64,000 nucleotides of DNA from Treponema vincentii. Its GTDB lineage: Bacteria; Spirochaetota; Spirochaetia; Treponematales; Treponemataceae. Below the pieces are notes generated by a model, which was given only the letters and a program-made list of their open reading frames with translations, had not been told where the DNA came from and did not search any database. A program made the translations under genes and the position numbers. Below, piece by piece: positions 35,748 to 45,134 of the stretch. Within the stretch, counting starts at the first letter, position 1. The number at the start of each line of letters is the position of its first letter. The stretch spans positions 1,364,001 to 1,428,000 of the forward strand of contig NZ_CP048020.1 in the NCBI RefSeq assembly GCF_010365865.1, given 5' to 3'.

Positions 35748-36296
35748 GGTTTTTATCTCATTGTTCCTTTGATGGTTCAAGCCCGAATCCTAAGTATACT
35801 TAATCCTTTCAACCGAGCTTCTTCATCAACTAATCCTCTTCCTTTCATATTCTATTGTATCATTTTTCCTTATCGTTTTTAAGAGGGGCGATGAAAATCT
35901 GACAGTAGAAAAAACACCTTAAAAAGGGTAGAATAGTGTCAAATATGTAATGAAATGAGAATTGTGCGTGGAATGTAGGTTATGGAAATGTTGATTATCG
36001 ATATTTAAGGAATGACTTATCAATCGATAAGCCGGAACGTTCTGCCAGTGCATTATTTTCACAAAAGAGATACAACAAAGAAATACGGAAGAGGAACGAT
36101 ATGAAGTATATGGATTCGGATAATATGCATACAAGATTGGAGACTTACTGATCGTTCAGAGAGATGAGAGGAGGAGCTGAAAATGTATCTATGAACTTAT
36201 ACGTGCAAAAACGAACCGACGCCGTAGGGCGATTATGGTGAGCTTTTAAAAGATGCATTGTAAATAGTCGGAGTAATTGGAGGTTGCGAAGGATAT
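35748..36296. other. gene-free divergent region
   Basis: Lies between a minus- and a plus-strand block. A plus frame through 36028-36149 reads DKPERSASALFSQKRYN and another reads YAYKIGDLLIVQRDERRS after a stop, suggesting decayed coding matter. Small stem CTTATC-AATC-GATAAG near 36015-36030. No promoter is convincing. Confidence 0.4.
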
Positions 36297-36869
36297 ATGA
36301 GCGTAGTAATGAATTTTTGGATAGCCATACCGGTAGATGATTTCTTTTGGTATAGCAATGACATAATGAAAAAATACGGCGTATCCGCTTATGTGGAAGT
36401 AATTGACAATAAGTCCGGAAATCGGAACGTGTATACTTATCGGGAAGACAGTCCTAATGTATTTACCGAATATTTCTTTGAACAAAGTTATCATTCTTTT
36501 TATTTTTCATGTTATCCGTTTGATGATGAAAAAAGTTCTATTCCGTTTGGCGCCTTTTATACACCTGAAATAGCTCCTTTTACAATCGAAGGCAACGGCG
36601 GATATGAAACGGAGCGTACACGAGAACAAATATATTTAAGACAAATTGATAAGCGGCCTGATAAAAACATCAAAAAATTTTATTCGGCTTTACAGCAGAA
36701 ATTAAAAACTCTGCCGGGTATACAAAACGGCTATGTAATGGGAAAATACGAATATAAAAACCGCTATTTTTTGCCGTCATCAAAGATAATTATTCCCAAT
36801 AATCCGCATAATAAAAACATAAAAGGAACGTGGGAGGACTATTATCTTAATTATCAGTATAATAAATGA
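36297..36869 (+). CDS. putative immunity protein, unknown family
   Basis: 190 residues, begins MSVVMNFWIAIPVDDFFWYS and is rich in aromatic residues (YFFEQSYHSFYFSCYPF). First gene of the long plus-strand run 36.3-45.7 kb in which 14 short genes follow with small gaps. No family recognised. Confidence 0.5.
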   Translation: MSVVMNFWIAIPVDDFFWYSNDIMKKYGVSAYVEVIDNKSGNRNVYTYREDSPNVFTEYFFEQSYHSFYFSCYPFDDEKSSIPFGAFYTPEIAPFTIEGNGGYETERTREQIYLRQIDKRPDKNIKKFYSALQQKLKTLPGIQNGYVMGKYEYKNRYFLPSSKIIIPNNPHNKNIKGTWEDYYLNYQYNK

Positions 36870-36966
36870 AACAGAAACGACGGATGATATTGTGAAATGG
36901 TTACAAGGAATTTTCAAATAAATCAGCATTGAATGACATATACTATCAGTGAAAGGGAGATAACAA

Positions 36967-37425
36967 ATGCTAAAGATCGGAGAAAATCATACGTTTGAAG
37001 ATGACTGGAACGGAAGACAGAGCTGTCTGATGTATTTAAAAGAAGATGGATCTGCATCATGGTCAGTAGATGTCGGATTTGCTAAAGGTAATTTTAGGGA
37101 CGAAACAATAGCACCTTCTATTTGCATAAATTGGATAGGTACAAACAAAAACTCAGCAGCAAAATTAATTGGAGAATCCTTTTCTGTAATGACAATAGAA
37201 GAAAGCGATGACAGAGAAGATTCATTTTACATTTATGAACACGAACCGATGGTTTCATACAAATTAAAAATTCTTGAAATAAGGAATAGCGAGGCTCATA
37301 TCCAATGCAGCGGAATATTAATAGTGGATGGATATACTGAACCCTATGAACAGGAAAAATTTGAAATCGATAGTTGGATACCTGTCATTGAATCGGTTAA
37401 TGACTGGGAAAAATTCGGATTATAG
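36967..37425 (+). CDS. putative beta-rich immunity protein
   Basis: 152 residues, beta-rich and acidic, ending WIPVIESVNDWEKFGL. The same ending (FIESVKDWKKFGS) survives as an isolated remnant at about 55343-55387, so at least two copies of this family existed in the island. AAGGGAG precedes ATG 36967. Confidence 0.55.
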   Translation: MLKIGENHTFEDDWNGRQSCLMYLKEDGSASWSVDVGFAKGNFRDETIAPSICINWIGTNKNSAAKLIGESFSVMTIEESDDREDSFYIYEHEPMVSYKLKILEIRNSEAHIQCSGILIVDGYTEPYEQEKFEIDSWIPVIESVNDWEKFGL

Positions 37426-37450
37426 GAAAAGTTAGGCGAGCGGAGGAACT

Positions 37451-38020
37451 ATGAACGAGATTGAGAAATATAGAATATTGAGTGCAGGAAAAGCCTTTGG
37501 TCACCGTGCCAAAATTGCTTTGGTGTTGCTTGATAGCCGCACAGCCTATGAAGAACTTAAAGAGGAAGCGGCACAAACTTCAGTTGCCGGAAGTTATGGT
37601 TGTACCGGAGGTTTTCCATCCGAAATACTTGAAAGAATAATAACAGAATTGATATGCCGCGATACCCGCAACACCTGGTATTTGCCAGACAATGTAAAAT
37701 TTTGGGACAGGCGTTTCGGCAGTCTGTTTGAGACCAAGTTTTTTTGCTATGATGATGATGTAGAAACGTGGAGTAAGATACTTTACAAATTCTTTGTAAA
37801 ACTCAAGTGGATGCCGAAAAGAGAAGATTATACTTCAACAAAAAGCTATAATAACGTTTGGGGATATTTTGCAGAACTTTTAGCGGTTGTAAAACAAAAT
37901 AATCATCCCGAATTTGATAAGTATTATGAAATTGCAATCAAAAACGGAATGGCTCCGGCGGCGTTGGAAAGAAAGTTAAAAGAGCTGTCTGAAATAAAAC
38001 AGTCCTTTGTCGGAGTTTAA
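37451..38020 (+). CDS. helical island protein, unknown family
   Basis: 189 residues, mostly helical, with a Gly-rich turn SYGCTGGFPSEI and a Trp-rich middle (NTWYLPDNVKFWDRRFG). GCGGAGG eight bases before ATG 37451; the 25-base gap to the previous gene indicates co-transcription. No motif recognised. Confidence 0.5.
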   Translation: MNEIEKYRILSAGKAFGHRAKIALVLLDSRTAYEELKEEAAQTSVAGSYGCTGGFPSEILERIITELICRDTRNTWYLPDNVKFWDRRFGSLFETKFFCYDDDVETWSKILYKFFVKLKWMPKREDYTSTKSYNNVWGYFAELLAVVKQNNHPEFDKYYEIAIKNGMAPAALERKLKELSEIKQSFVGV

Positions 38021-38064
38021 ATCAAGTAGTGAACTGACTGTTATGTGAATATGGGAGAATAATT

Positions 38065-38796
38065 ATGAATTACTATAATTGGAATGCAAAATGGGCAGGA
38101 AACTCTATTACAGAGTTAAAAGAGTATACAGGAGAAGAAATTTTAAAGTTATATTGCTACGGATTATCTGAAGAAAAATATCCTTTAAAAAAAGACAGAG
38201 ACAGCATTTTAAAAAGCTGGATAGATTATTTTAACAATACAAAAACAAACATTAAAAAGCTTTTAGTAACAGGTATTGTAAATCAGAAGTTATTGGAATC
38301 GATATGTAATCAAACATCACTTGAAGAACTCGTTATATTTCAGGGCAATTTCTCGGACATACAGTGTATTGCAAAATTAAAAAATTTAAAGGCACTTTCA
38401 GTATATGCTTCATCAAGAGTAAAAAGTTTGCAGCCCATAGGCGAAATAAAAAATTTAGAAGTGCTTATATTATCTAACTTCACCGGCGTAACGGATTATT
38501 CTCCGTTGGGAAAATTAAAGGATCTTAAACAGCTGGGAATTCATAGTTCTATGGGAAATATAATTAAAGTAGATTCTTTTGATTTTTTAAAAAGTTTGAA
38601 GAATATTAAAAATCTTCATACAACGGGATTTAGGCTATTGAATGGAGATTATTCGCCTGTTTTAGAACTTGAAAAATTAGAATTCCTATCTGTTAATATG
38701 CCTGCTTATGACTATAAAATATGGAATGATAGGTTTGCAGAAAAGTTTAAAGATATTCCACAAAATGACCATGTTCGTCAGTTTGTATTTATATAA
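38065..38796 (+). CDS. leucine-rich-repeat island protein
   Basis: 243 residues. LRR units of about 22 residues from about 85 to 215: SLEELVIFQGNFSDIQCIAK, LKNLKALSVYASSRVKSLQP, IKNLEVLILSNFTGVTDYSP, LKDLKQLGIH. A solenoid for protein binding. In this context probably an immunity or toxin-binding protein; GGGAG precedes ATG 38065. Confidence 0.6.
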   Translation: MNYYNWNAKWAGNSITELKEYTGEEILKLYCYGLSEEKYPLKKDRDSILKSWIDYFNNTKTNIKKLLVTGIVNQKLLESICNQTSLEELVIFQGNFSDIQCIAKLKNLKALSVYASSRVKSLQPIGEIKNLEVLILSNFTGVTDYSPLGKLKDLKQLGIHSSMGNIIKVDSFDFLKSLKNIKNLHTTGFRLLNGDYSPVLELEKLEFLSVNMPAYDYKIWNDRFAEKFKDIPQNDHVRQFVFI

Positions 38797-38809
38797 TTTT
38801 AAAACCGAG

Positions 38810-39193
38810 ATGATGATGATTACTGAATGGATAGAAAGAATAAAGCGAAAACACAATTGTAAAGCACATTTTGGGAGTGATAGTTTTCAAATGAAAGACT
38901 GTATCGTAGCTCCAGTCCACCTGATCCCGGAGGAGATTTATGATAATCAAGAGTTTGATTTCTATATCAAAACAAAGTATGATGTTTACCTGCTCCGTAT
39001 TATAAATAATGAATCTAACTGCGGTATTATTTATCCGGCGAAACTGAATGGTATTATATATATCGTAAGCAATTTACCTATTAGCAAAAAGAATATAACC
39101 GAATCTATTCAAAAAACATTAAATCGATTAGAGGAATATGGCTTTCCAAATTTAAAGAACTCAAAATGCAAAATCGCATTTCAAATGGAGTAA
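38810..39193 (+). CDS. small island protein, unknown family
   Basis: 127 residues from the first of three tandem ATG codons (38810, 38813, 38816); the frame is open further upstream inside the LRR gene. Contains EFDFYIKTKYDVYLLRIINN and ends KCKIAFQME, an alpha/beta pattern. 13 bases after the LRR gene. Confidence 0.5.
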   Translation: MMMITEWIERIKRKHNCKAHFGSDSFQMKDCIVAPVHLIPEEIYDNQEFDFYIKTKYDVYLLRIINNESNCGIIYPAKLNGIIYIVSNLPISKKNITESIQKTLNRLEEYGFPNLKNSKCKIAFQME

Positions 39194-39197
39194 TAAA

Positions 39198-39407
39198 TTG
39201 AGCACTTACACAATGAAAGAAAAAACTTTGGTTACTCTTAAAGATGAAATATCTTTTGAATATCCGTTTTCTGATGATATGCCTATGATTTACTTAGGCG
39301 AGATAGCTAATATGCCGGAACATGGAATTTTTATAGGCAAATCCGGAAAATGCTATTTTGGGTATCATATTTCAAATTTTAGAGAATTAAGCGAAGATGA
39401 GATATAA
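39198..39407 (+). CDS. very small island protein
   Basis: 69 residues from TTG 39198, with GGAG seven bases upstream. Contains SDDMPMIYLGEIANMPEHGI, then GKSGKCYFGYHISNFREL, a beta-hairpin pattern. Only four bases from the previous stop, so likely translationally coupled. No family recognised. Confidence 0.45.
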   Translation: MSTYTMKEKTLVTLKDEISFEYPFSDDMPMIYLGEIANMPEHGIFIGKSGKCYFGYHISNFRELSEDEI

Positions 39408-39442
39408 AATATTAAGACAGAAAATATTTGGAGAAGTTTACA

Positions 39443-39784
39443 ATGAATAATCAGATGGATTTTATACTGCCTGCTTTATATTATAAGTTTTTATCAGAAA
39501 TGGGAGAGGATGGAGAATTTACAATAGAGGATACCGGAATAATTTTATATTCAAAGGCGGATTTGGTAGAAAGAAATGCTATTTATCAGATAGAAGAATG
39601 GGAGCCGAATTTTTTTATGATTGGACAGGACGGTGACTTGGCTTTCTTTATAAAAAAAGATTCTGATGATACTATTTATATGAATGACTTGGGAGCTTTG
39701 GGTTCGATTGAAATGAAGCGTGTAGCCTCAGATGTATATGAGTTTGTCAAACATTCAGGTGAGGGGATTGATTGGAGGACTTAA
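39443..39784 (+). CDS. SUKH (SMI1/KNR4-like) immunity protein
   Basis: 113 residues. Shows the SUKH pattern: LPALYYKFLSEMGEDGEF (start helix), IILYSKADLVERN, then FMIGQDGDLAFFIKK and YMNDLGALG. SUKH proteins inhibit nuclease-type polymorphic toxins. ATG 39443 has GGAG nine bases upstream. Stop overlaps the next ATG by one base. Confidence 0.65.
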   Translation: MNNQMDFILPALYYKFLSEMGEDGEFTIEDTGIILYSKADLVERNAIYQIEEWEPNFFMIGQDGDLAFFIKKDSDDTIYMNDLGALGSIEMKRVASDVYEFVKHSGEGIDWRT

Positions 39785-40635
39785 TGGAATTAATTGAATA
39801 CATGCGGCTAAGAAATAAAATGACACAAAAAGAATGGGAAGACTCTTTTGAGAAAAAGAAACGAGAGATTATTGTTCTAAGGCACGAAGGCGGCGGCGGA
39901 AGTTTGAGAAACGGTTTTTGGGACTGGGCTGCTTATTTCTTAGCTTATGTGGACTGTGAAACAGGTGAGCTGCATAAAGAAGAAGGGCGTATAGTATATC
40001 CTGTCACAGACAAAGAAAATTTACCATATCAATTTGAAGACGAAACCATTTACAAATTAAAGGTGCGTGCAAAGCTTCCTGAGGAAGTTCCAAACGGTGT
40101 ACTACCGACAAAAAAACATTTTTTAGTTGTGGAAGTTCTTGAAAAAAATGCGGCTTGTAAGGAATTGGAAAAAATACTTGCAGAGTATAGAAAACCTATA
40201 ATTTTACAAGATGATATATTAGGTGAACTGATTTATGATAAGCCTCTTAAAAGTTTTCAAGGAAGTATTATTTGGCAGGATAGAAAAATAAATATTATAT
40301 TAGATGTAGATAAGGATAATAAGGGTGAAATAACAAAGGCGAAAAAAGCCTTGAAAACAATGCTTTCAGAGCAGGCAAAATGGGATGCAGATCTGCGTAG
40401 TTTTGCTGCAAAAAAGCTTACTAAACTCGCCTGCGAATGGGCAGAATCTGATGAAGAAGCTGCTGAAATTACAGAAGAAAGTTTTGCAAAAAGAATTAGC
40501 CTCAGTTCAATTTGGATGACATCGGGAGGTTCATTTTCTGCTTATTTTGATGATGATGATCTTTTCTTCGGGCATTGTATAACAGTATGCGGAAGCTTAA
40601 AGAAGGGGATTGTGTCAGCTGATATTGAGGGATAA
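39784..40635 (+). CDS. DUF2262-containing protein
   Basis: 283 residues. The C-terminal half (about 150-283) with KWDADLRSFAAKKL, then SGGSFSAYFDDDDLFFGHCI and GIVSADIEG, matches DUF2262, seen in immunity neighbourhoods. The N-terminal half has an acidic alpha/beta domain (REIIVLRHEGGGGSLRN). ATG 39784 follows GGAGG; the upstream TTG lacks support. Confidence 0.65.
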   Translation: MELIEYMRLRNKMTQKEWEDSFEKKKREIIVLRHEGGGGSLRNGFWDWAAYFLAYVDCETGELHKEEGRIVYPVTDKENLPYQFEDETIYKLKVRAKLPEEVPNGVLPTKKHFLVVEVLEKNAACKELEKILAEYRKPIILQDDILGELIYDKPLKSFQGSIIWQDRKINIILDVDKDNKGEITKAKKALKTMLSEQAKWDADLRSFAAKKLTKLACEWAESDEEAAEITEESFAKRISLSSIWMTSGGSFSAYFDDDDLFFGHCITVCGSLKKGIVSADIEG

Positions 40636-40671
40636 AACATATACTGATATTTATGGTAATGAAAGGAAAAA

Positions 40672-41433
40672 ATGGAAAAACAAGTGCTTATAAATCAATG
40701 GTTGCATGAGCAGGAAATAGCTCATATTAAAGGCTGGGATTTCTCACATATTAGAGGAAGATATAAAGAAGAGGATGATCTCCCATGGGATTTTGAAAAT
40801 ATTATAAAATCCCATTTGAATGATACAGATTATTTATTGGACATGGAAACCGGAGGCGGCGAATTTCTTTTGTCTTTTATGGTAAACGCTAAACATACTG
40901 CTGCGATTGAAGGATATGAACCAAACATCAAAATATGTGAGGGCAGACTTCTTTCTTTAGGAATAGATTTTAAAGCATGTGACGGAGGCGATATTCTTCC
41001 TTTTGAAGATAATTACTTTGACATTATTACTAACAGACATGGTAAATATAATATAAAAGAGATTAAAAGAACTCTTAAAAGCGGAGGAGTATTTCTTACG
41101 CAGCAAGTCGGTGCAGAAAATGACAGGGAACTTGTAGAGCTTTTGATAGGTGATGTTGAAATTCCGTTCCCAGAAGCTTATTTAAATATTGCAAGACAGG
41201 AATTTGCTGATAACGGATTTGACATTGTGGAAGAAGATGAAGTCTACAGACCGATAGAATTTTATGATGTAGGTGCACTGGTTTGGTTTGCCAGAATTAT
41301 TGATTGGGAATTTCCCGGATTTGAAGTGGAGAAATATCAAAACAACCTTTTTAAAGCACAGGAAATTCTTGATAAAGAAGGTGTAATTAAGGGGAAAATT
41401 CATAGATATTATTTTGCGGCTAAAAAGAAATAA
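40672..41433 (+). CDS. class I SAM-dependent methyltransferase
   Basis: 253 residues. Motif I is DYLLDMETGGGEF (the usual D-G-G-G), acidic motif II near AIEGYEP, and the LPFEDNYFDIITNRHG block follows the UbiE/COQ5 pattern with post-I LKSGGVFLTQQVG. Substrate unknown. An enzyme in an otherwise non-enzymatic gene run, so it could modify a toxin target or be unrelated cargo. AAAGG precedes ATG 40672. Confidence 0.75.
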   Translation: MEKQVLINQWLHEQEIAHIKGWDFSHIRGRYKEEDDLPWDFENIIKSHLNDTDYLLDMETGGGEFLLSFMVNAKHTAAIEGYEPNIKICEGRLLSLGIDFKACDGGDILPFEDNYFDIITNRHGKYNIKEIKRTLKSGGVFLTQQVGAENDRELVELLIGDVEIPFPEAYLNIARQEFADNGFDIVEEDEVYRPIEFYDVGALVWFARIIDWEFPGFEVEKYQNNLFKAQEILDKEGVIKGKIHRYYFAAKKK

Positions 41434-41482
41434 TAAATTTTAGTTTGTTTTTGAGTAAAACAGTAAGCTATAGGAGATTAAT

Positions 41483-41791
41483 ATGAATCGGCATGATAAT
41501 TTTGATTTCACTTTGGTCTGCACTGTAAAATTTTATAGAGGAAAGAGAAGCTTACCGCCTGATTTGAGTAATGGAAAATATTGTCCTCATTTTATGATAA
41601 AAACAGATACAAGATATTTGGGTATTTGTTTTATTGAAGGGCAGAAAGCGGACTTTGAGACTTTAGTAAAAAGTCTGGTTGTACCATTGTATGAAGAGGT
41701 TGATTATTCCGGATTAGTCTGCGGAACTGAGTTTTATATAATGGAAGGCCAAAATAAAGTTGGAGAAGGAATTATAGATGAAATTATTTAA
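41483..41791 (+). CDS. EF-Tu domain III-like small protein
   Basis: 102 residues. The series YCPHFMIKTDTRYLGICF, SLVVPLYEEVDYSGLVCGTE and FYIMEGQNKVGEGIIDEI follows the C-terminal beta barrel of elongation factor Tu, where 'F-I-EGG-xVG-G-V' closes the domain. No GTPase part is present. Some CDI toxins use EF-Tu as partner, so a mimic or decoy immunity protein is conceivable; that is inference. GGAG before ATG 41483. Confidence 0.55.
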   Translation: MNRHDNFDFTLVCTVKFYRGKRSLPPDLSNGKYCPHFMIKTDTRYLGICFIEGQKADFETLVKSLVVPLYEEVDYSGLVCGTEFYIMEGQNKVGEGIIDEII

Positions 41792-41874
41792 TGATACAAG
41801 TATCAAATACTTTTGATACCCACATAGTACAATGGAAACTTAATAATTTTGGATTATAACTAAGGAGAAGACTA

Positions 41875-42939
41875 ATGGCAAAGAAAAGAATTACCTTACC
41901 TAAAAATTTTGATGAACTGATTACAGCAGGAGATGTTGAAGCACTTAAAGCCGTCTATGATAAATGTGAGCTTACCGCTCATGACGGCAGATACAGCTTA
42001 AATACGGCGCTTCATTATGGCGGTGTTCCTGATGAACTTGTGATCTGGCTCGTAGAACAGAGCTTAGATGTAAATACACTCGATTATTATGGGCGTACAC
42101 CATTATATAAACATGCCACTTTGGGCAGAGATACCGTAAAACTGCTGTATGAATTAGGAGGAGATATACAAAAACCTGATACATATGGGAGTACACCTCT
42201 GCATACGGCAGCAGGTTTTTTCCGGCCTAAGATAGTAAGTTTTTTGATTGAAAAAGGTGCAGACATTAATGCAAAAGATGATATGGGACGAACTCCTTTA
42301 GCCGAAGCCCTTGCTACTTGTAGGAATATTAATATTGTCCAGGCGGCAGAAATTGCAGAAATGTTAATAAAGGCGGGCGCTGAGGTAGTACCTGAAATGG
42401 CGGAAAGAGTCGAAATAATCGGTAAGGATTTTGAATTTCACAGAGAAAACTTTAATAAAGATTATCTGGCTGAAACAGAAGCGGGACTTGAGAAACTCTA
42501 TACACTATTTAATGTAAAGCCTGCTCCAAAACGTAAAATACATGACGGCGTTTCTCCTATTATTGTAAAGACGGGGTCTTGGAGGGAACAATACGATGAA
42601 CTTTGGGAGATGCTGATTCCTTCAAGCGGAGCTGCAAAAACAGTACAGGGAGAAGTCATCCGTATAACAGGCAGGGTGCAGGATGAGCTATATAGAAACG
42701 GCGGAGTAAACTGGGATAAAGATTATAGAAATATGCTTAATACCCTGCCAAATCATTTTGCTTCAGGCACGTCGCTTTCTGAGGAAGAACTGAAAGAGAC
42801 CAAAGAGCTTATTTCAAGCATACGTGCAAACGGTAGTGATGAAGATGCTATAACAGAGCGTTTGTGTGAACTTTCAGTTCTCTGGGTGCTTTCAAATCCG
42901 ACACCTATTCCTTTAGGAAAAACAAATTATAACAGATGA
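41875..42939 (+). CDS. ankyrin-repeat protein
   Basis: 354 residues. Ankyrin repeats at about 12-165 (LNTALHYGGVPDELVIWLVE, GRTPLYKHATLGRDTVKLLY, STPLHTAAGFFRPKIVSFLI, GADINAKDDMGRTPLAEALA). A helical C-terminal part follows (WREQYDELWEMLIPSSGAAK). Start after AAGGAG. Ankyrin proteins recur in polyimmunity loci as binding scaffolds; specific target unknown. Confidence 0.75.
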   Translation: MAKKRITLPKNFDELITAGDVEALKAVYDKCELTAHDGRYSLNTALHYGGVPDELVIWLVEQSLDVNTLDYYGRTPLYKHATLGRDTVKLLYELGGDIQKPDTYGSTPLHTAAGFFRPKIVSFLIEKGADINAKDDMGRTPLAEALATCRNINIVQAAEIAEMLIKAGAEVVPEMAERVEIIGKDFEFHRENFNKDYLAETEAGLEKLYTLFNVKPAPKRKIHDGVSPIIVKTGSWREQYDELWEMLIPSSGAAKTVQGEVIRITGRVQDELYRNGGVNWDKDYRNMLNTLPNHFASGTSLSEEELKETKELISSIRANGSDEDAITERLCELSVLWVLSNPTPIPLGKTNYNR

Positions 42940-43121
42940 TTGAGAATATAAACTTATAAAAATAGTTCTTTGAGGCGGCAAAATGAGCGGAGAAATCTCA
43001 CACAAGTATTTTTTGTTCTCTTATAAATAAGCAATAGGAAAAGATGGAATAAGCCGTATTATCTTATTGAAAAACAAGAGAAAGAAAATAACTTTGATGC
43101 GAACATAAAAGGAGAATGTAT

Positions 43122-44249
43122 ATGCATATTTTTAAACCAATAGTCATTTTATTATGTATTGTGTGCAGTGCAATCTTTTTAAATGCCTGTTCGCATATTA
43201 AAGAAGATAGTGAAATGATAATCAAATATTTGGATAATAGATTTGGTAAGGATGCATATACCATTAAGAAAGATAAATATTATCGCCGCTGGCTTGTGAC
43301 ATTAAATGAATATCCCGATCTCATCATTTTTTATACCGTTTCCCGTGATCCTCTTTCCATGACATCACCTTCTATAAAAACGAATTTTGATGAGATTTTC
43401 GGCGAGTATATCATTGAGGAATACAAAAAAAATTATGAACTTGGTAATGATGAGATTTTTTGGGAAATCCCTATAAATTTTATATACTATACGAAAGTAC
43501 GTTCACTTGAAGAATTGAAAGTTCCTTATGATAGAGCGATGGAATTTATTGCATTCGTTTCTGAAAAACATCCGATGCTTATTGATGAGAGATTACTAAA
43601 CATACGAATGGATATTGACGGCATCAGACTGAAAGGTGTTGCCGATAATGATAGCATGATATATCTTGATATATCTGAAGTAAAAAACGATGGGCTTAGT
43701 ATTACGGCATACGAAGACATTTGTAAAGAATTAACTCCAAAGTTAAAAACGCATTCGGATAATCCGAATGGATTTACATTTCATGCAGATATTGGGAAGT
43801 CTTGTATTTTAGGCAGTGATACATTTGAAGATTGTTTCTTTAAAAACCTTATTGTAAAGCAAGGAACGATTGAAGAATTAAAAAAAATCATTTTGCAACC
43901 GGGGGAAATAAGTAACGCTTATATTTTTAAAAGTGATAATCAATATGAGTTTACAAATATAACTTTACAAGCTAAAAACTTATCGGATTCACCATGTTCT
44001 TTGCTTGAGGCAACGATTGTCAAAGCAATTATAGACGATGCAAAAGAAATATATATTGAACCGGTATGGATTGATCTTGTTTTTGATAAACGAAGAGAAT
44101 GGAAAGAACCTTATGAAGTACTAGGAATTTCTCCTCCAAAAACAGAGCAAGAGAATATGGAAGGTGTGCAATATAAAAATATTAAGATTTTATTTGAAAT
44201 GAATCAATATTACAAAGAAGTTAAAAGAATTACATTAACCTTTCTATAA
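43122..44249 (+). CDS. putative lipoprotein
   Basis: 375 residues. Signal peptide with lipobox (VILLCIVCSAIFLNAC, Cys about residue 23). A large alpha/beta exported domain follows (YYRRWLVTLNEYPDLIIFYT, SITAYEDICKELTPKLKTH). ATG 43122 has AAAGGAG seven bases before it; ATG 43116 is too close. Envelope location would suit blocking a toxin in the periplasm; unproven. Confidence 0.7.
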   Translation: MHIFKPIVILLCIVCSAIFLNACSHIKEDSEMIIKYLDNRFGKDAYTIKKDKYYRRWLVTLNEYPDLIIFYTVSRDPLSMTSPSIKTNFDEIFGEYIIEEYKKNYELGNDEIFWEIPINFIYYTKVRSLEELKVPYDRAMEFIAFVSEKHPMLIDERLLNIRMDIDGIRLKGVADNDSMIYLDISEVKNDGLSITAYEDICKELTPKLKTHSDNPNGFTFHADIGKSCILGSDTFEDCFFKNLIVKQGTIEELKKIILQPGEISNAYIFKSDNQYEFTNITLQAKNLSDSPCSLLEATIVKAIIDDAKEIYIEPVWIDLVFDKRREWKEPYEVLGISPPKTEQENMEGVQYKNIKILFEMNQYYKEVKRITLTFL

Positions 44250-44316
44250 GTAAGCAAAACTAAATAAGCAGCACTTGTTAAGGAATGCATTAGAATTATG
44301 AACGGAGAGATGAGAA

Positions 44317-45123
44317 ATGGCAATAGACGGTGTAAAAATTATAGACAGTGACGATGGGTATGACATTTACAATACTATAGTAGAACGATATAAAGACGGT
44401 GAAAATATCGACACAATAATTGAAGATATTTTAAATGACGAGAATAATTTTTGTATAGATTCATTTTACACGGAGATTTACTGGACTGCATTCGCTTATT
44501 CTTTGTGGAAGGTCGGACATTTACCTGAGAAGATAAAGAATAAGGCATTAAAAATAATTGCAAAAGGTGCTGATGATTTCTGGCTTGAAATTGACGGCAA
44601 AGCTTTAAAGCAAAGACAGAAGGAACTTGATAAACTGGCAGTACAGCTGCAAAGTGAAAATCAAAAACCGATTAAGGTACCGAAGGCAAAAATTAAACGA
44701 AATCCGTATTTTAACGTGGGGGAAGTGCTTGCCGTTAAATTTGAGAATGAGTACGGCGTCGTTTTTGTTTCAGATGTTGACCAGACACCAAGAAAAATAG
44801 AATATCATTTAGCTTGTACGCGCTTGCTGCAAAAAGATAAGCCGACTATGGATGATTTTTTGAATAGCGAAATTGCCTGTAAGAAGCAAAACACGAAATA
44901 TGCTCTGGATACGGATTGCTGGTTTAATCACAAAGATTTAGGACTCCTATTAGATAAACTTGAAAAGATAGGTGAAGTCGTTTTTGAAGATTATTCTTTA
45001 GGATTATTAGCGCCTGCGCATACGTTGGAGAATATATACGAAGAAATTACCGCCGACAAGAAGATTTGGCAACTTCGCTTTATAGAAACCTATCATTTGA
45101 TAAAAGAAATTAACATAATATAG
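44317..45123 (+). CDS. two-domain island protein with Imm26-like second half
   Basis: 268 residues. The first 100 are helical (YNTIVERYKDGENIDTIIED, FYTEIYWTAFAYSLWKVG). A basic linker (IKVPKAKIKRNP) leads to FNVGEVLAVKFENEYGVVFV, whose 'G-vl-v' and 'yg-v-v' strands recall Imm26. GGAGAGATGAG upstream of ATG 44317. Stop shares bases with a GTG of the next frame. Confidence 0.5.
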   Translation: MAIDGVKIIDSDDGYDIYNTIVERYKDGENIDTIIEDILNDENNFCIDSFYTEIYWTAFAYSLWKVGHLPEKIKNKALKIIAKGADDFWLEIDGKALKQRQKELDKLAVQLQSENQKPIKVPKAKIKRNPYFNVGEVLAVKFENEYGVVFVSDVDQTPRKIEYHLACTRLLQKDKPTMDDFLNSEIACKKQNTKYALDTDCWFNHKDLGLLLDKLEKIGEVVFEDYSLGLLAPAHTLENIYEEITADKKIWQLRFIETYHLIKEINII

Positions 45124-45134
45124 TGGACACATAC

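Noticed and set aside
37426-37450. GTTAGGC in a gene gap, similar to an attC core site
   Set aside because: The gap is 25 bases, has no partner site and the motif includes the region just before the ribosome site; chance match.
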